The notes under the pieces: model-generated
What the model was told of the DNA's origin: nothing
What the model saw: only the letters and a program-made list of their open reading frames with translations
The model's database searches: none
Source: Halorubellus sp034808145
Lineage (GTDB): Archaea > Halobacteriota > Halobacteria > Halobacteriales > Natrialbaceae
Length of the DNA: 64,000 bases
Assembly (NCBI RefSeq): GCF_034808145.1
Contig: NZ_JAXHGM010000001.1
Coordinates: forward strand, 1 to 64,000
Direction of reading: 5' to 3'
Part shown: in pieces, positions 7,912 through 17,072 of the stretch
How the letters are laid out: every line of letters starts with the position of its first letter
Position numbering within the stretch: the first letter of the stretch is position 1
Program-made: the position numbers and the translations under genes

Positions 7912-10900
7912 GCACCTCCGCCTGGGCCGCGGCGGCGTCGCGCGCCTCGATGTCGCCGTCGACGCGGAGGTTCACGTCCCGGAGGCGGTCCGCGGTCGCG
8001 TCGTCGGCGTCCCAGAGCCCGCGGTCGATCGCCTCGAGGAGCGTGTCCGTGATGGACTCGAGCGCCCACGGGTTCACGTCCCGCAGCCACTCCTGGCGGT
8101 CCGCGTCGAACGCGTACTTCTCCGCGACGTCCCGCCAGAGCCCGTCGCTCACGACGCCCGTCGTCGCGTCCCACCCGAGGACGACGTCGACCGTCGACGA
8201 CAGGTCGCCCGCGCCCTTGTAGTCGTGCTCGGTCATCGAGTCGAGCCACTCGGGATTGAGGACGCGGGCGCGCATCGCCTTCCGGACCTTCTCCTCGTTC
8301 GTGTAGACGTCGACGTTGTCCGGGTCGCTGGAGTCCCCGACGTAGCTCGCGGGCTCCTCGCCCGCGATCTCCGAGACCGCGGTGATGAACCCGCCGTGGA
8401 ACGCGTACCAGTCGGAGCTGTCGAACTCGTCCTGCTCGGCGGTGTCCTCGATCTTCACGGTGGCGTCGACGTTCCCGAGGCGACGCTCGAACGCGTCGCG
8501 GGCCTCGGTGGTCGTCCCGCGCGACCCGAGCGCGTACCCGCCCCACTCGACGTAGACGTCCGCGAGGTCGCCGCGGTCCTCCCAGTTCCCCTCGTCGACC
8601 GCCTTGTTCGTGCCGGCGCCGTACCCGCCGGGGCGCGTCGTGAACACGCGATGGCGCGCGGCCGCGTCCGGGTCGTCGACGCCCTCGGCTTCGAGGCGCT
8701 CGCGTTCCGCCTCGACGTGCTTCTTCACGTAGTTCTCGTCGTGGGACTCGTCCAGTTCGACGACCGCGTCCACCGCGTCGTGGACGACGCTCGCGGCCTG
8801 CGGGAACGCGTCCCGGAACAGCCCGGAGACGCGCGTCGTCACGTCGATCCGCGGCCGACCGAGCTCCTCGAGCGGGATCGGTTCGACGTCGTCGACGCGG
8901 CCCGCGTCGGTCCACTCCGGTTCGACGCCCATGAGCGCGAGCACCTGCGCGATCGTCTCGCCCCTGGTGCGGACCGTCGGCGTCCCCCACGCGACCACCC
9001 CGACCTCCTCGGGGTACGCGCCCTCGTCCGCCCGGTGGCGGTCCGCGACGTCGTCGGCGACCTGCCTGCCGACGTGCCACGCGGACCGAGCCGGGACCTT
9101 CCGCGGGTCGAGCGTGTAGAAGTTCCGCGCCGTCGGCAGCAGGTCGACGCCGCCGCGCGTCGGCGCACCGCTGCCACCCGGTGGGACGTACTCGCCGGCG
9201 AGCGCGTCCGCAGTACGGGGCACCTCGTCGCTCGCCCCGCGGACGCGCGGCGCCACCTCCTCGCAGACGAACGCGAGCGCGTCCCGGAGGGCCTCGTGCG
9301 CGCCGGGGTCGGCGCGCGCGTCCCCGAGCGGTTCGAGGTCGACGACGAGGAGGTTCGCGTTCACCTCGTCGTCCGGCCCGCCCTCGCGCTCGCTCGCCGG
9401 GACGTCGAACCCGTTCTCGGCGAGCGTCTCGACGAGTTCGACGCTCGTCTCGTACACCTCGTCCGCCGCCTCGGCGTACGTCATCCCGAGCGCGTCGTCG
9501 TACGCGCCCGGGTCATCGAGCATGCGCTGGTGGTCGACGCCGAGCACGCCCGCGACGCTCTCGCGGAGGCTCGGCCCGCCCGGGTTCTCCAGGCGCGTGA
9601 GCGCGACCAGGTACTCGACGAGCCGGTCGCCATCGGGCGGTTCACTCATCGTGTGCAGGCCCATCCGGATCTGCGTTGTCTTCACGTCCGTGACGTACTC
9701 GTGCACGCGCTCGACGAGCTCGTCGACGTCGACGCTCGCTCGCGAGTCGCTTCGCTCCTCGCTCGCGTTATCCGTGGCGTTCCACGCCACGCTATCGCCG
9801 GCGACCTCGCCCTCCGCGAGCGTACTGCCGGCTTCGTCCGGCCCGCGGACGTCGACCGTCTCGTCTATCTCGCCCGCGATACCGAGTTCGACCGCGAGGT
9901 CGAGATCGTCGACGAGTTCGCGGAGGCGGTCGGCGAGCGCCTCGCCGTCGTCGCTCCGGGCGTCTTCCATGCCCGCCTCGCGGTACCGGTCCGCGTGTTC
10001 CTCGAGCTCCGCGAGCTCGTCGTACGTCCCCGCGTTCCGCATCACCGGCGTCAGGTAGTCAACGACGGCGGCGTACGACCGGCGCTTGGCCTGCGTGCCC
10101 TCGCCGGGGTTGTTCACGATGTAGGGGTAGACGTTCGGGAGGTCGTCGACGAGCTGGTCGGGCGCGCTCTCGCCGTCCAGCCCGACGGTCTTCCCGGGGA
10201 GCCACTCGAGGCTCCCGTGTGTGCCGAGGTGGACAACTGCGTCCGCCGCGAACGCCTCGCGGAGCCACGCGTAGAACGCGACGTAGTCGTGGGGCGGCTG
10301 GAGCGCCGAGTCGTGGTACACCTTCGAGGGGTCCATCCCGAACCCGCGCGGGGGCTGGACGGTGACGAGGACGTTCCCGAACTCGACGCCCGGGATGGCG
10401 AACGGCCGGTCGGGGACGTCGCCCCACTCCTCGCGGACGTTCGCCCGGAACCCCTCGTCGAGGTCGGCGAACCACTCGCGGTACTGGGTCGTGGAGACGA
10501 CGTCGACGCTCAGGTCGCGGACGTCCTGGGGGGCGACCCAGCGGTCGTCGAGCGTCAACTGCGCCGTGAGCCGCTCGACGAGCGCCTGGCCGGAATCCGG
10601 CGTCTTCCCAGCAAGGTCGTACCCGCGGTCGTCGAGCTCCGCGAGGAGGTTCACGGTGCTCGCGGGACTGTCGAGGCCGAACGCGGTCCCGATGCCGTCG
10701 TCGCTCGGCGGGTAGTTGTGGAGGACGACCGCGACGCGCTTCTCGTCGTTCGGGACGTGCCGGAGGCGCGCCCAGTTCGCGGCGAGGCGGGCGGCGTGGT
10801 CGACGCGGTCGTCGATCGGGAAGTGCTGCTTGGGCGCGCTCCCGATGTCGGCCGCGTCCTCGGTGCGCTCCTTCCCGCTGATCGGGTGCGTGATGACGTT

Positions 10901-11836
10901 CCCGTCGAACTCGGGGAGGGCGACGGAGAGCGCGAGCTCGAACCCCATGACGCCGGTGTCGCTCCCCGCGTACCGGGAGCGCGAGCGCATCGTCGTCACG
11001 GTCTGGATGACCGGCACGCCGAGGCGGTCGAGGAACACGTCCGCGGCGTCGGTGCCCTCGTCGTCGGCGTCGCGGCCGCGTTCGTCCATGGAGAGCGAGA
11101 ACATGAACGAGGAGAGGACGGCGTCGACGACCGGGTCGCCGTCGTCGTCGAGCAGCCATTCCTCGGTGACGCGCTCGGCGTTCCACTGCTCGTCGGTGTC
11201 GGTCGCGGGGTTGCAGAAGACCGGGAGGGCGTCGACGCCCTGCGCTTCGAGCGCGCGGACCTGCGCGTCGACGTACCGCGTGTTCTCGTGCGTCCAGTGG
11301 GACTCGTAGAACCAGATCGCGACCGTCGGAATCTCGGGGTCGAACGACGCTCGGAGGTCGTCGTAGGCGGCGCCGGGATGGTCGGGGTGGTAGACGCCCT
11401 CCGTGGGCAGGGTCACGGGGTCGTCGTACGCGACCGGGTCCGGGCCGTACTCGTCGGCGAGATAGCGCACGCAGTTCGCGACGTTGCTCGCACCGCCCTT
11501 CTGGAGGTACTCGCAGACGCGGTCGCGGGCGGCGGCGTGGACGGTGGTGTCCTCGACGGCGTACGCGTCGCCGGTCGATTCGACGACGAGCGGGACGCCG
11601 GCGTCGCCGAGGCGGGAGACGGCGTGCTCGTAGCCGGGCATGCTGTCCTCGGCGCCGTGCAGCCAGAAGACGGCGGCTGTGGCGTCCTCGAGGTTGTCGA
11701 GGAAGGCGTCGACGTCGGCCTGGTCGTCGAGGTCGCTCTCGGAGCGGACGACGAGGTCGACGTCGGTCTGGGCGGCGGCGCGCTGGACGGCGCCGAGTTC
11801 GTTGTCGGTCGCGGTGTACAGGCCGATGTGTGGCAT
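7895..11836 (-). CDS. cobN: cobaltochelatase large subunit CobN
   Basis: Large chelatase subunit of 1313 residues, full length for the family. It binds the corrin or tetrapyrrole and is powered by an AAA+ partner. Visible family motifs are VLHNYPPSDDGIGTAFG in the middle and the HGSLEWLPGK histidine motif (about residue 550), with PPRGFGMDP just before it. In bacteria CobN serves the late-insertion (aerobic) pathway, yet the other enzymes here are of the early-cobalt type. The ChlI/ChlD-like partner is the divergent neighbour. An acidic/serine stretch near residues 680-705 replaces a loop. The gene is first in the cobN-cbiC-cbiE operon. Confidence 0.95.
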   Translation of the reverse strand: MPHIGLYTATDNELGAVQRAAAQTDVDLVVRSESDLDDQADVDAFLDNLEDATAAVFWLHGAEDSMPGYEHAVSRLGDAGVPLVVESTGDAYAVEDTTVHAAARDRVCEYLQKGGASNVANCVRYLADEYGPDPVAYDDPVTLPTEGVYHPDHPGAAYDDLRASFDPEIPTVAIWFYESHWTHENTRYVDAQVRALEAQGVDALPVFCNPATDTDEQWNAERVTEEWLLDDDGDPVVDAVLSSFMFSLSMDERGRDADDEGTDAADVFLDRLGVPVIQTVTTMRSRSRYAGSDTGVMGFELALSVALPEFDGNVITHPISGKERTEDAADIGSAPKQHFPIDDRVDHAARLAANWARLRHVPNDEKRVAVVLHNYPPSDDGIGTAFGLDSPASTVNLLAELDDRGYDLAGKTPDSGQALVERLTAQLTLDDRWVAPQDVRDLSVDVVSTTQYREWFADLDEGFRANVREEWGDVPDRPFAIPGVEFGNVLVTVQPPRGFGMDPSKVYHDSALQPPHDYVAFYAWLREAFAADAVVHLGTHGSLEWLPGKTVGLDGESAPDQLVDDLPNVYPYIVNNPGEGTQAKRRSYAAVVDYLTPVMRNAGTYDELAELEEHADRYREAGMEDARSDDGEALADRLRELVDDLDLAVELGIAGEIDETVDVRGPDEAGSTLAEGEVAGDSVAWNATDNASEERSDSRASVDVDELVERVHEYVTDVKTTQIRMGLHTMSEPPDGDRLVEYLVALTRLENPGGPSLRESVAGVLGVDHQRMLDDPGAYDDALGMTYAEAADEVYETSVELVETLAENGFDVPASEREGGPDDEVNANLLVVDLEPLGDARADPGAHEALRDALAFVCEEVAPRVRGASDEVPRTADALAGEYVPPGGSGAPTRGGVDLLPTARNFYTLDPRKVPARSAWHVGRQVADDVADRHRADEGAYPEEVGVVAWGTPTVRTRGETIAQVLALMGVEPEWTDAGRVDDVEPIPLEELGRPRIDVTTRVSGLFRDAFPQAASVVHDAVDAVVELDESHDENYVKKHVEAERERLEAEGVDDPDAAARHRVFTTRPGGYGAGTNKAVDEGNWEDRGDLADVYVEWGGYALGSRGTTTEARDAFERRLGNVDATVKIEDTAEQDEFDSSDWYAFHGGFITAVSEIAGEEPASYVGDSSDPDNVDVYTNEEKVRKAMRARVLNPEWLDSMTEHDYKGAGDLSSTVDVVLGWDATTGVVSDGLWRDVAEKYAFDADRQEWLRDVNPWALESITDTLLEAIDRGLWDADDATADRLRDVNLRVDGDIEARDAAAAQAEVRGDDD

Positions 11837-11870
11837 AACGTTGTTAAACCTCGATTGTGCTAATCCAAAT
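11837..11870. promoter_or_regulatory. 34-bp divergent promoter between cobN and chlID
   Basis: Only 34 bases separate the two start codons. For chlID, TTAAAC about 23-28 bases before its ATG is a good TATA-like element. For cobN, CATATTTGGATTA on the minus strand runs into the first codons of chlID. TAATC...GATTA arms (11861-11881) flank the cobN element. Two polymerases could not assemble here together, so expression of the two chelatase subunits is probably coordinated or mutually exclusive. Confidence 0.5.
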
Positions 11871-14168
11871 ATGGTTGATTACGGTGGCGGCAAAAAGGTG
11901 TCGCCCGACCCTCGGCGGGCGCTCTCGTTCGGCGAGATCGTCGGGCAGGCCGACCTCAAGCAGGCGTTACTCGCGGTCGCGGCGAACGACGCGCTCGACG
12001 GCCTCCTCGTCCGCGGCGAGAAGGGCACCGCGAAGTCCACCGCGGTCCGCGCGCTCGCAGCCCTCCTCCCCGAACAGCACGCCGTCGCCGACTGCCCGTA
12101 CGGCTGCCCGCCCGACGACCCGCGAGCGCAGTGCGAGACCTGCCGCGGCCGCGACGACCCGCCGACCGAGACGCGGTCGGTCCCGCTCGTCACGCTCCCC
12201 CTCGGCGCGTCCCGCGAGCGCGTCGTCGGCACGCTCTCCGTCGCGGACGCGCTCGCCGGCGACCACGAGTTCGACCCCGGCCTGCTCGCCCGCGCGAACC
12301 GCGGCATCCTCTACGTCGACGAGGTGAACCTCCTCGACGACCACCTCGTCGACGTCCTCCTCGACGCCGCCGCGAGCGGCACGAACCGCGTGGAGCGCGA
12401 CGGCGTCAGCGTCGCGCACCCCGCGCGGTTCACGCTCGTCGGCACGATGAACCCCGAGGAGGGCGAGCTCCGCCCCCAGCTCCGCGACCGCTTCGCGCTC
12501 CAGGCCACCGTCGAGGGCTGCCAGGACCTCGACGACCGCGTCGCCGTCATCGACCGCGCGCTCGACCGCCCGACGCGCGACGCGTCCACGACGGCGCCCG
12601 CTCCCGATGCCGACACGTTAGACCTCGCGACGGCGTCGACCGCGACCGTCCGCGAACGCCTCCGCGACGCCCGCGAGCGCCTCCCGCGCGTCGAGCTCCC
12701 GACCGAGTACGCCCGCGACGTCGCCGCACTCTGCCGGGACGCGGGCGTCGACGGGCACCGCGGCGACATCGCGACCGCGCGAGCCGCACGCACCGTCGCG
12801 GCGCTCGACGAGCGCACCACCGTCGCCGAACCCGACCTCGAACGCGCCGCGGCGCTCGCACTCCCCCATCGCCTCCAGTCGCGCCCCTTCGAGGACGCAC
12901 CGGACCCCGACGACCTCCTCGACGAGCACTTCGCCGACGACGCGGACGACGGCGACGGCGATGGCCAACGCGGAGACGACGACGGCGACCGGGGAGACGA
13001 TGGCGACGGCGGACCCGGGGACCGCAGCGATGGTGAGCGCGGCGGCGACGGCGAACGCGGCGCGGACGACGCTGGCGACGAAGCGGGAGGGAGCGAGAGC
13101 GAGCCCGCCGGAAGCGAGAGCGTGGGCGACTCCGGAACGACGGACGCGGCCGGCGCGACCGCGGACGGCGAAGGCGGCGAGGCTCCGGATGCCGAGACCG
13201 GCGACGACGGGGACGCCGACGACGGGAGCGGCGACGATGCGGACGGCGACGGTGGTGGCGGGGACGCCGCGGAGCGCATCGATGGCGCGCCGGCGGCGGG
13301 CGCGACCCCCGGTGCGAGCGACGACTCCGACCAGGACGGGGTGCCGGCGATGCTCGGGCAGGCGAGCGCCGACGTCGGGGCCGCTCGCGCACCGGAGCTC
13401 GACGTCCCGGACGCGGGAGACCCCTCGCGGCCGGGGTCAGGGTCGCGGTCGGGGTCGCGTTCGTCGTCGCGGTCGTCCACGGACGGTGACGGTGCGCGCG
13501 TCCGGAGTCGTCCCGCCGACGGGACGACCGGCGTCGACGCGGCGGCGTCGGTCCGGGCGGCAGCCGCCCGCGGCGCGGACGGCGTCGAGTCCCGCGACCT
13601 CCGGGCGTCGGTCCGGTCGAGCGACGCGAGCGCGCTCGTCGTGTTCGTCGTGGACGCGAGCGCGTCGATGCGCCCGGCGATGCGCGCCGCGAAGGGCACC
13701 GTCCTGGAGCTCCTCCAGGACGCGTACCAGGCGCGCGACGAGGTCGCGTTCGTGGCTTTCGCCGGCGACGACGCGAGCGTGCTCCTGCCGCCGACGGACA
13801 GCGTCACGCTCGCCGCCCGGCACCTGAAGGACCTCCCGACGGGCGACCGCACGCCCCTCCCGGCCGGGCTCCGGACCGCCGGCGACGTCCTCGAGCGCGC
13901 GGCTCCGGCCGCGAGCGTGGTGGTGCTCGTGAGCGACGGTCGCGCGAACGTCGCCGACGGCAGTCCGACGCGGGAGACGCGCGACGCCGCCGCTCGGCTC
14001 CGCGCGGCCGGCTCGCACGTCGTCGTCGTCGACGCGGGCAGCGACGGCGAACGCGCCGCCTTGACGACCGCAATCGCCGAGGAGACCGACGGGGAGCGCG
14101 TTCCGCTCGACGCGTTGACCGCCGAGCGCGTCGACGCGGCCGTCGGCGACGCGCTCGACGAGCGCTGA
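11871..14168 (+). CDS. chlID: ATPase/VWA subunit of cobaltochelatase (ChlI-ChlD fusion)
   Basis: AAA+ motor partner of CobN, 765 residues. The ATPase half has Walker A GEKGTAKST near residue 45, a four-cysteine patch (DCPYGC...QCETC, about 75-92) and Walker B ILYVDEVNLL near residue 150. A very acidic, low-complexity linker spans about residues 355-530, then a Ser/Arg stretch (SGSRSGSRSS). The C-terminal VWA domain has the metal-binding MIDAS motif DASASM near residue 590. The order ATPase-acidic linker-VWA is that of magnesium-chelatase D/I fusions that serve CobN. The ATG at 11871 is set by the TATA-like element 23-28 bases upstream. Confidence 0.92.
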   Translation: MVDYGGGKKVSPDPRRALSFGEIVGQADLKQALLAVAANDALDGLLVRGEKGTAKSTAVRALAALLPEQHAVADCPYGCPPDDPRAQCETCRGRDDPPTETRSVPLVTLPLGASRERVVGTLSVADALAGDHEFDPGLLARANRGILYVDEVNLLDDHLVDVLLDAAASGTNRVERDGVSVAHPARFTLVGTMNPEEGELRPQLRDRFALQATVEGCQDLDDRVAVIDRALDRPTRDASTTAPAPDADTLDLATASTATVRERLRDARERLPRVELPTEYARDVAALCRDAGVDGHRGDIATARAARTVAALDERTTVAEPDLERAAALALPHRLQSRPFEDAPDPDDLLDEHFADDADDGDGDGQRGDDDGDRGDDGDGGPGDRSDGERGGDGERGADDAGDEAGGSESEPAGSESVGDSGTTDAAGATADGEGGEAPDAETGDDGDADDGSGDDADGDGGGGDAAERIDGAPAAGATPGASDDSDQDGVPAMLGQASADVGAARAPELDVPDAGDPSRPGSGSRSGSRSSSRSSTDGDGARVRSRPADGTTGVDAAASVRAAAARGADGVESRDLRASVRSSDASALVVFVVDASASMRPAMRAAKGTVLELLQDAYQARDEVAFVAFAGDDASVLLPPTDSVTLAARHLKDLPTGDRTPLPAGLRTAGDVLERAAPAASVVVLVSDGRANVADGSPTRETRDAAARLRAAGSHVVVVDAGSDGERAALTTAIAEETDGERVPLDALTAERVDAAVGDALDER

Positions 14169-14273
14169 CGGGCGCCGCCGCGTCTCGCTCGCTCTCGGTC
14201 GCGTCTCCTCGCTCGTGTCTCCGCACCTCGCGTCCCCGCTGGCTCCCGAGAAAGCGAGCTTGCGGCCCTCCGG

Positions 14274-14316
14274 AAGTTTTACAATCTGACTTGGTCTTTT
14301 GCAAGTGTAGTTTAGA
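14274..14316 (+). promoter_or_regulatory. promoter/operator region of cbtB
   Basis: AGTTTTACAATC (14275-14286) is TATA-like, about 31-42 bases before the ATG. ACTTG (14289-14293) and CAAGT (14302-14306) form an inverted repeat just downstream, placed where a repressor would act. No cobalamin-riboswitch core was found here. Confidence 0.35.
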
Positions 14317-14505
14317 ATGGCGACTGCCAACGACACCGTCGACGCCCGACTCGAACAGGCCCGCACCGAACTCAAGCCGACGCAGGTCGCCACCGGCCTC
14401 GCGCTCGCCGCCGCCCTCGGCTTCGCGCTGCTGTTCGTGCAGGAACCGACGCTCCACGACGCCATGCACAACTTCCGGCACGCCGCCGGCGTCACCTGCC
14501 ACTGA
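14317..14505 (+). CDS. cbtB: cobalt transporter accessory subunit CbtB
   Basis: Small protein of 62 residues with one membrane segment (TGLALAAALGFALLFVQEP, about residues 27-45). The C-terminal tail is rich in possible metal ligands: LHDAMHNFRH and a closing TCH. This matches the CbtB family, which pairs with CbtA for cobalt uptake. The gene ends one base before the ATG of cbtA and sits downstream of chlID with its own promoter region. Confidence 0.88.
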   Translation: MATANDTVDARLEQARTELKPTQVATGLALAAALGFALLFVQEPTLHDAMHNFRHAAGVTCH

Positions 14506-14506
14506 G

Positions 14507-15343
14507 ATGTTCGGCGTTCACGTCCGACGCGGCCTCCAGGCGGGCGCGCTCGCCGGCCTCGCGTTCGGCCTCCTCGTCGCCCTCGTCGCGAACCCGCTCG
14601 TCGGGTACGCCGACGAGCTCGCCCACGCCGACGGCGGCCACGCGGAAGCGAACGACGCGCACCGCGACGACGCCGAAGCCGCGCACGCCGACGGCGATAC
14701 GACGCACCAGAGCGACCACCACGAGAGCGCGGTCTCGATGCCCACGACGAACGCCGTGAGCGTCCTCGCGGGCGTCCTCTGGGGCGTTCTCCTCGGCGGC
14801 GTCGTCTTCGGCGCCGCGTTCGCGCTCCTCGAACCCGCGATTCCCGGCTCGGGAGCGACGCGGAGCTACGTCCTCGCCGCCGCCGGATTCGTGACGGTCT
14901 CGGGCGCCCCCTGGCTCGTCCTGCCCCCGCAGCCGCCGGGCGTCGAGCACGCGCTCGCCACCGACGCGCGCATCGCGCTCTACGCGGCCATGATGGTCGC
15001 CGGCGCGCTCGCGTGCCTCCTCGCCGGCGGCACGTACCGGCGACTCCGCGCTCGGCGCGGCCGCGTCGTCGCGACCACGGGCGCGGCACTCTCGCTCGGC
15101 GTCCTCGCCGTCCCAGCCCTGCTCGCGCCCTCGGTCGGCGTCTCGCACTCGCTCCCGGGCGCCCTCGCGACCGGCCTCACCGGCCTCGTCGTGGTCGGCC
15201 AGGCGCTCCTCTGGCTGCTCCTCGCGACTGTACACGCCCTCCTCCGGCAGCGCGACCGCGACGCCACCGGTGGGTCGACCAGCGACGAAACCGAGAACGC
15301 ACACGCGCCAGGCACGACCGACGGCGCGCTCGCCGCGGACTGA
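14507..15343 (+). CDS. cbtA: cobalt transporter CbtA
   Basis: Membrane protein of 278 residues with about five hydrophobic segments, as expected for CbtA. Between the first and second segments lies a His/Asp-rich loop (about residues 42-75: HADGGHAEAND, HQSDHHES) that is a likely metal-capture site. It probably imports cobalt for the chelatases encoded on either side. It is directly downstream of cbtB, and the next gene begins 22 bases on, after a seven-codon ORF (MDEPTPD) whose TGA overlaps that gene's ATG. The start MFGVHVRRGLQAG is the only ATG close to cbtB. Confidence 0.88.
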   Translation: MFGVHVRRGLQAGALAGLAFGLLVALVANPLVGYADELAHADGGHAEANDAHRDDAEAAHADGDTTHQSDHHESAVSMPTTNAVSVLAGVLWGVLLGGVVFGAAFALLEPAIPGSGATRSYVLAAAGFVTVSGAPWLVLPPQPPGVEHALATDARIALYAAMMVAGALACLLAGGTYRRLRARRGRVVATTGAALSLGVLAVPALLAPSVGVSHSLPGALATGLTGLVVVGQALLWLLLATVHALLRQRDRDATGGSTSDETENAHAPGTTDGALAAD

Positions 15344-15365
15344 TGGACGAGCCAACGCCAGACTG

Positions 15366-15701
15366 ATGCGCGAACGCACCACGGACGTCATGGAGAACGG
15401 ATTCGCCGCGCACGTCCTCGTCTGCACGACCGACCGCGACGGCGACTACGCGTGCTGCGCCGACGCCAGCGGCGACGCGGTCGCCGACGCCGTCCGGGCG
15501 TGGCTCCGCGACCGCGGCGTCTTCTGGTCGCGCGTCCACGTCGCCGAGACGAGCTGCCTCGGCCTCTGCAGTGAGAACGGGACCGCGGTCGCGATACAGC
15601 CCCGGAACGAGTGGTACTCGGACGTCCGGCCCGCGGACGTCCCCGACCTCCTCGCGGCCGCGTTCGGCCCCGACGCCGAGCGGGTCGCGGACACCGCGTA
15701 G
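15366..15701 (+). CDS. thioredoxin-like [2Fe-2S] ferredoxin domain protein
   Basis: Small cytoplasmic protein of 111 residues. VLVCTTDRDGDYACC near residue 17 and ETSCLGLCSENG near residue 62 supply the cysteines of a thioredoxin-fold [2Fe-2S] site, similar to the C-terminal domain of the CbiX fusion at 17466-18716. This suggests an electron donor or redox sensor for corrin synthesis. It ends 18 bases from the convergent beta-propeller gene. The ATG at 15366 overlaps the stop of a seven-codon ORF; the internal ATG (VMENGF) is a second candidate start. Confidence 0.75.
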   Translation: MRERTTDVMENGFAAHVLVCTTDRDGDYACCADASGDAVADAVRAWLRDRGVFWSRVHVAETSCLGLCSENGTAVAIQPRNEWYSDVRPADVPDLLAAAFGPDAERVADTA

Positions 15702-15719
15702 CCGCGACTCGCCGCCCGA

Positions 15720-17072
15720 CTACGCGTTCCGGTCGCCGAGAACGAGTCTGTAGCTGCCGCGCTCGCGGTCGTCGTCGTGGTACGCGACCGGTTCCGTGAC
15801 TGCCGCGACCGCAGCCTCGCCGTCGGTGACCGCGCCGTCGTCGGCGTCGACCGCGGCGACGATACCGGGCGTCTCCAGCGTCCACGCGTGACCGTCCGCG
15901 ACGTCGAACGCGCGGAGGCCGTGCACGTCTGCGTCGCGCGTCCGGAAGTGCTGTGCGCCCGGCACCACGACGGCCGTCCCGACGGCGCCGAGCTCGCTCG
16001 CGAACCCGCCGACGTCGGCGGTCCACGCGACCTCGCCGTCGCCGGTGAGGCCGACCGCGGCGTGCTCGCGCGGATGCAGCGCCCCGGTCTCCCGGTCGTC
16101 GCTCGTCGAGTACGTGTTCCCCGTGACGACGACCGCGCCGTCGCTCGTCGCGTGCACGTGGTTCGGGTACGCGTACAGCGTCTCGCCGTCGACACGGCGC
16201 TCGCCGGCGACGTCCGCGCACCACGCCTCGGCGCCGTCGCCGCGCAGGCGGTACGCGCAGTGGTCGCCGTGGCTCGCGACGACCGCGCCGTCGCCGACGA
16301 GCGACACGTCGCCGACGCGACGCCCCCCGTCGGTTCCGGGGTCCCACCGCCACCGCTCCACGCCCGACGCGGCGTCCAGGACGACCAGGCCGTCCTGGTG
16401 CGCGCCCGGACAGCGGTTGTACGCGACCGCGACCCGGTCGTCCGCGACGTCGAGCGCGATCGGCGACGCGTCGGCCGCGAACGACCACGCGACCTCGCCG
16501 CCGGCGTCGAACGCGTACACGACGCTCTCGAACGCGCGCTCGGCGGAACCCTGCTCGCTGCTTTCGCGCTCGTAGCGCCGGCTCGCCGCGTACAGCCGGT
16601 CGCCGTCGGTCGCGAGCGCCGCGACGAACGGCCGGAAGAATCGCGTCTCGCGTTGCGGGCGCCCGACGTCCGCCGCGGTCGCGTACTCCCAGCGACGCTC
16701 GCCGGTCTCGCGGTCGTACACGCGGACGCGACCGGCCGGGCCGCGCTCGCCGACCGCGACCGCATCGCCCCCGAACGCGGCCGCGGCCACCACCGCAGTC
16801 GCCTCGCCCGCACCGGGTCGTTCGGCGCGCCAGCGCTCGTCGAGCGAGTCCCGGTCGTACGCGACCACGTCGCCGTCGGTCATCCCGACAACGACCAGGT
16901 CGTCGGCGAGCGCGACCGCGGACCGACGGCCCGCGTGCCGCGAGCGCGCCGGCCGCACGTCACCGAGCGCGACCGCGCGGAACCCCGGCGCCACGCCGGC
17001 CGCTTCGGCATCTCGTGGGCTCGCGTCCCGCGGCGCATCTTGTGGGGTCGCATCTCGCGGCGCGTCAGTCAT
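15720..17072 (-). CDS. cytoplasmic PQQ-like beta-propeller protein of the cobalamin operon
   Basis: Protein of 450 residues made of beta-propeller blades of the PQQ-binding-like type; tell-tale repeats are VVAYDRDSLDERWR, VRVYDRETGERRWEY and VVLDAASGVERWRW. No signal peptide or membrane segment is seen, unlike most such propellers (compare 28725-30005). The N-terminus is a low-complexity tail with DAPRDA and SPRDA repeats. Potential ligand residues cluster in loops (NRCPGAHQ, SHGDHCAY, YPNHVHA). It is the last gene of the cbiT-led run and overlaps the DUF3209 gene by 8 bases. A scaffold or tetrapyrrole-handling role is conjecture. Confidence 0.78.
   Translation of the reverse strand: MTDAPRDATPQDAPRDASPRDAEAAGVAPGFRAVALGDVRPARSRHAGRRSAVALADDLVVVGMTDGDVVAYDRDSLDERWRAERPGAGEATAVVAAAAFGGDAVAVGERGPAGRVRVYDRETGERRWEYATAADVGRPQRETRFFRPFVAALATDGDRLYAASRRYERESSEQGSAERAFESVVYAFDAGGEVAWSFAADASPIALDVADDRVAVAYNRCPGAHQDGLVVLDAASGVERWRWDPGTDGGRRVGDVSLVGDGAVVASHGDHCAYRLRGDGAEAWCADVAGERRVDGETLYAYPNHVHATSDGAVVVTGNTYSTSDDRETGALHPREHAAVGLTGDGEVAWTADVGGFASELGAVGTAVVVPGAQHFRTRDADVHGLRAFDVADGHAWTLETPGIVAAVDADDGAVTDGEAAVAAVTEPVAYHDDDRERGSYRLVLGDRNA

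Noticed and set aside
6473..11863. A 1796-codon plus-strand open frame opposite cobN
   Set aside because: Antisense shadow produced by high GC content; residues mirror cobN codons and no domain is visible.
14169..14316. Possible cobalamin riboswitch before cbtB
   Set aside because: The spacer is short and lacks the conserved B12-box core; only a TATA-like element and a small inverted repeat are present.
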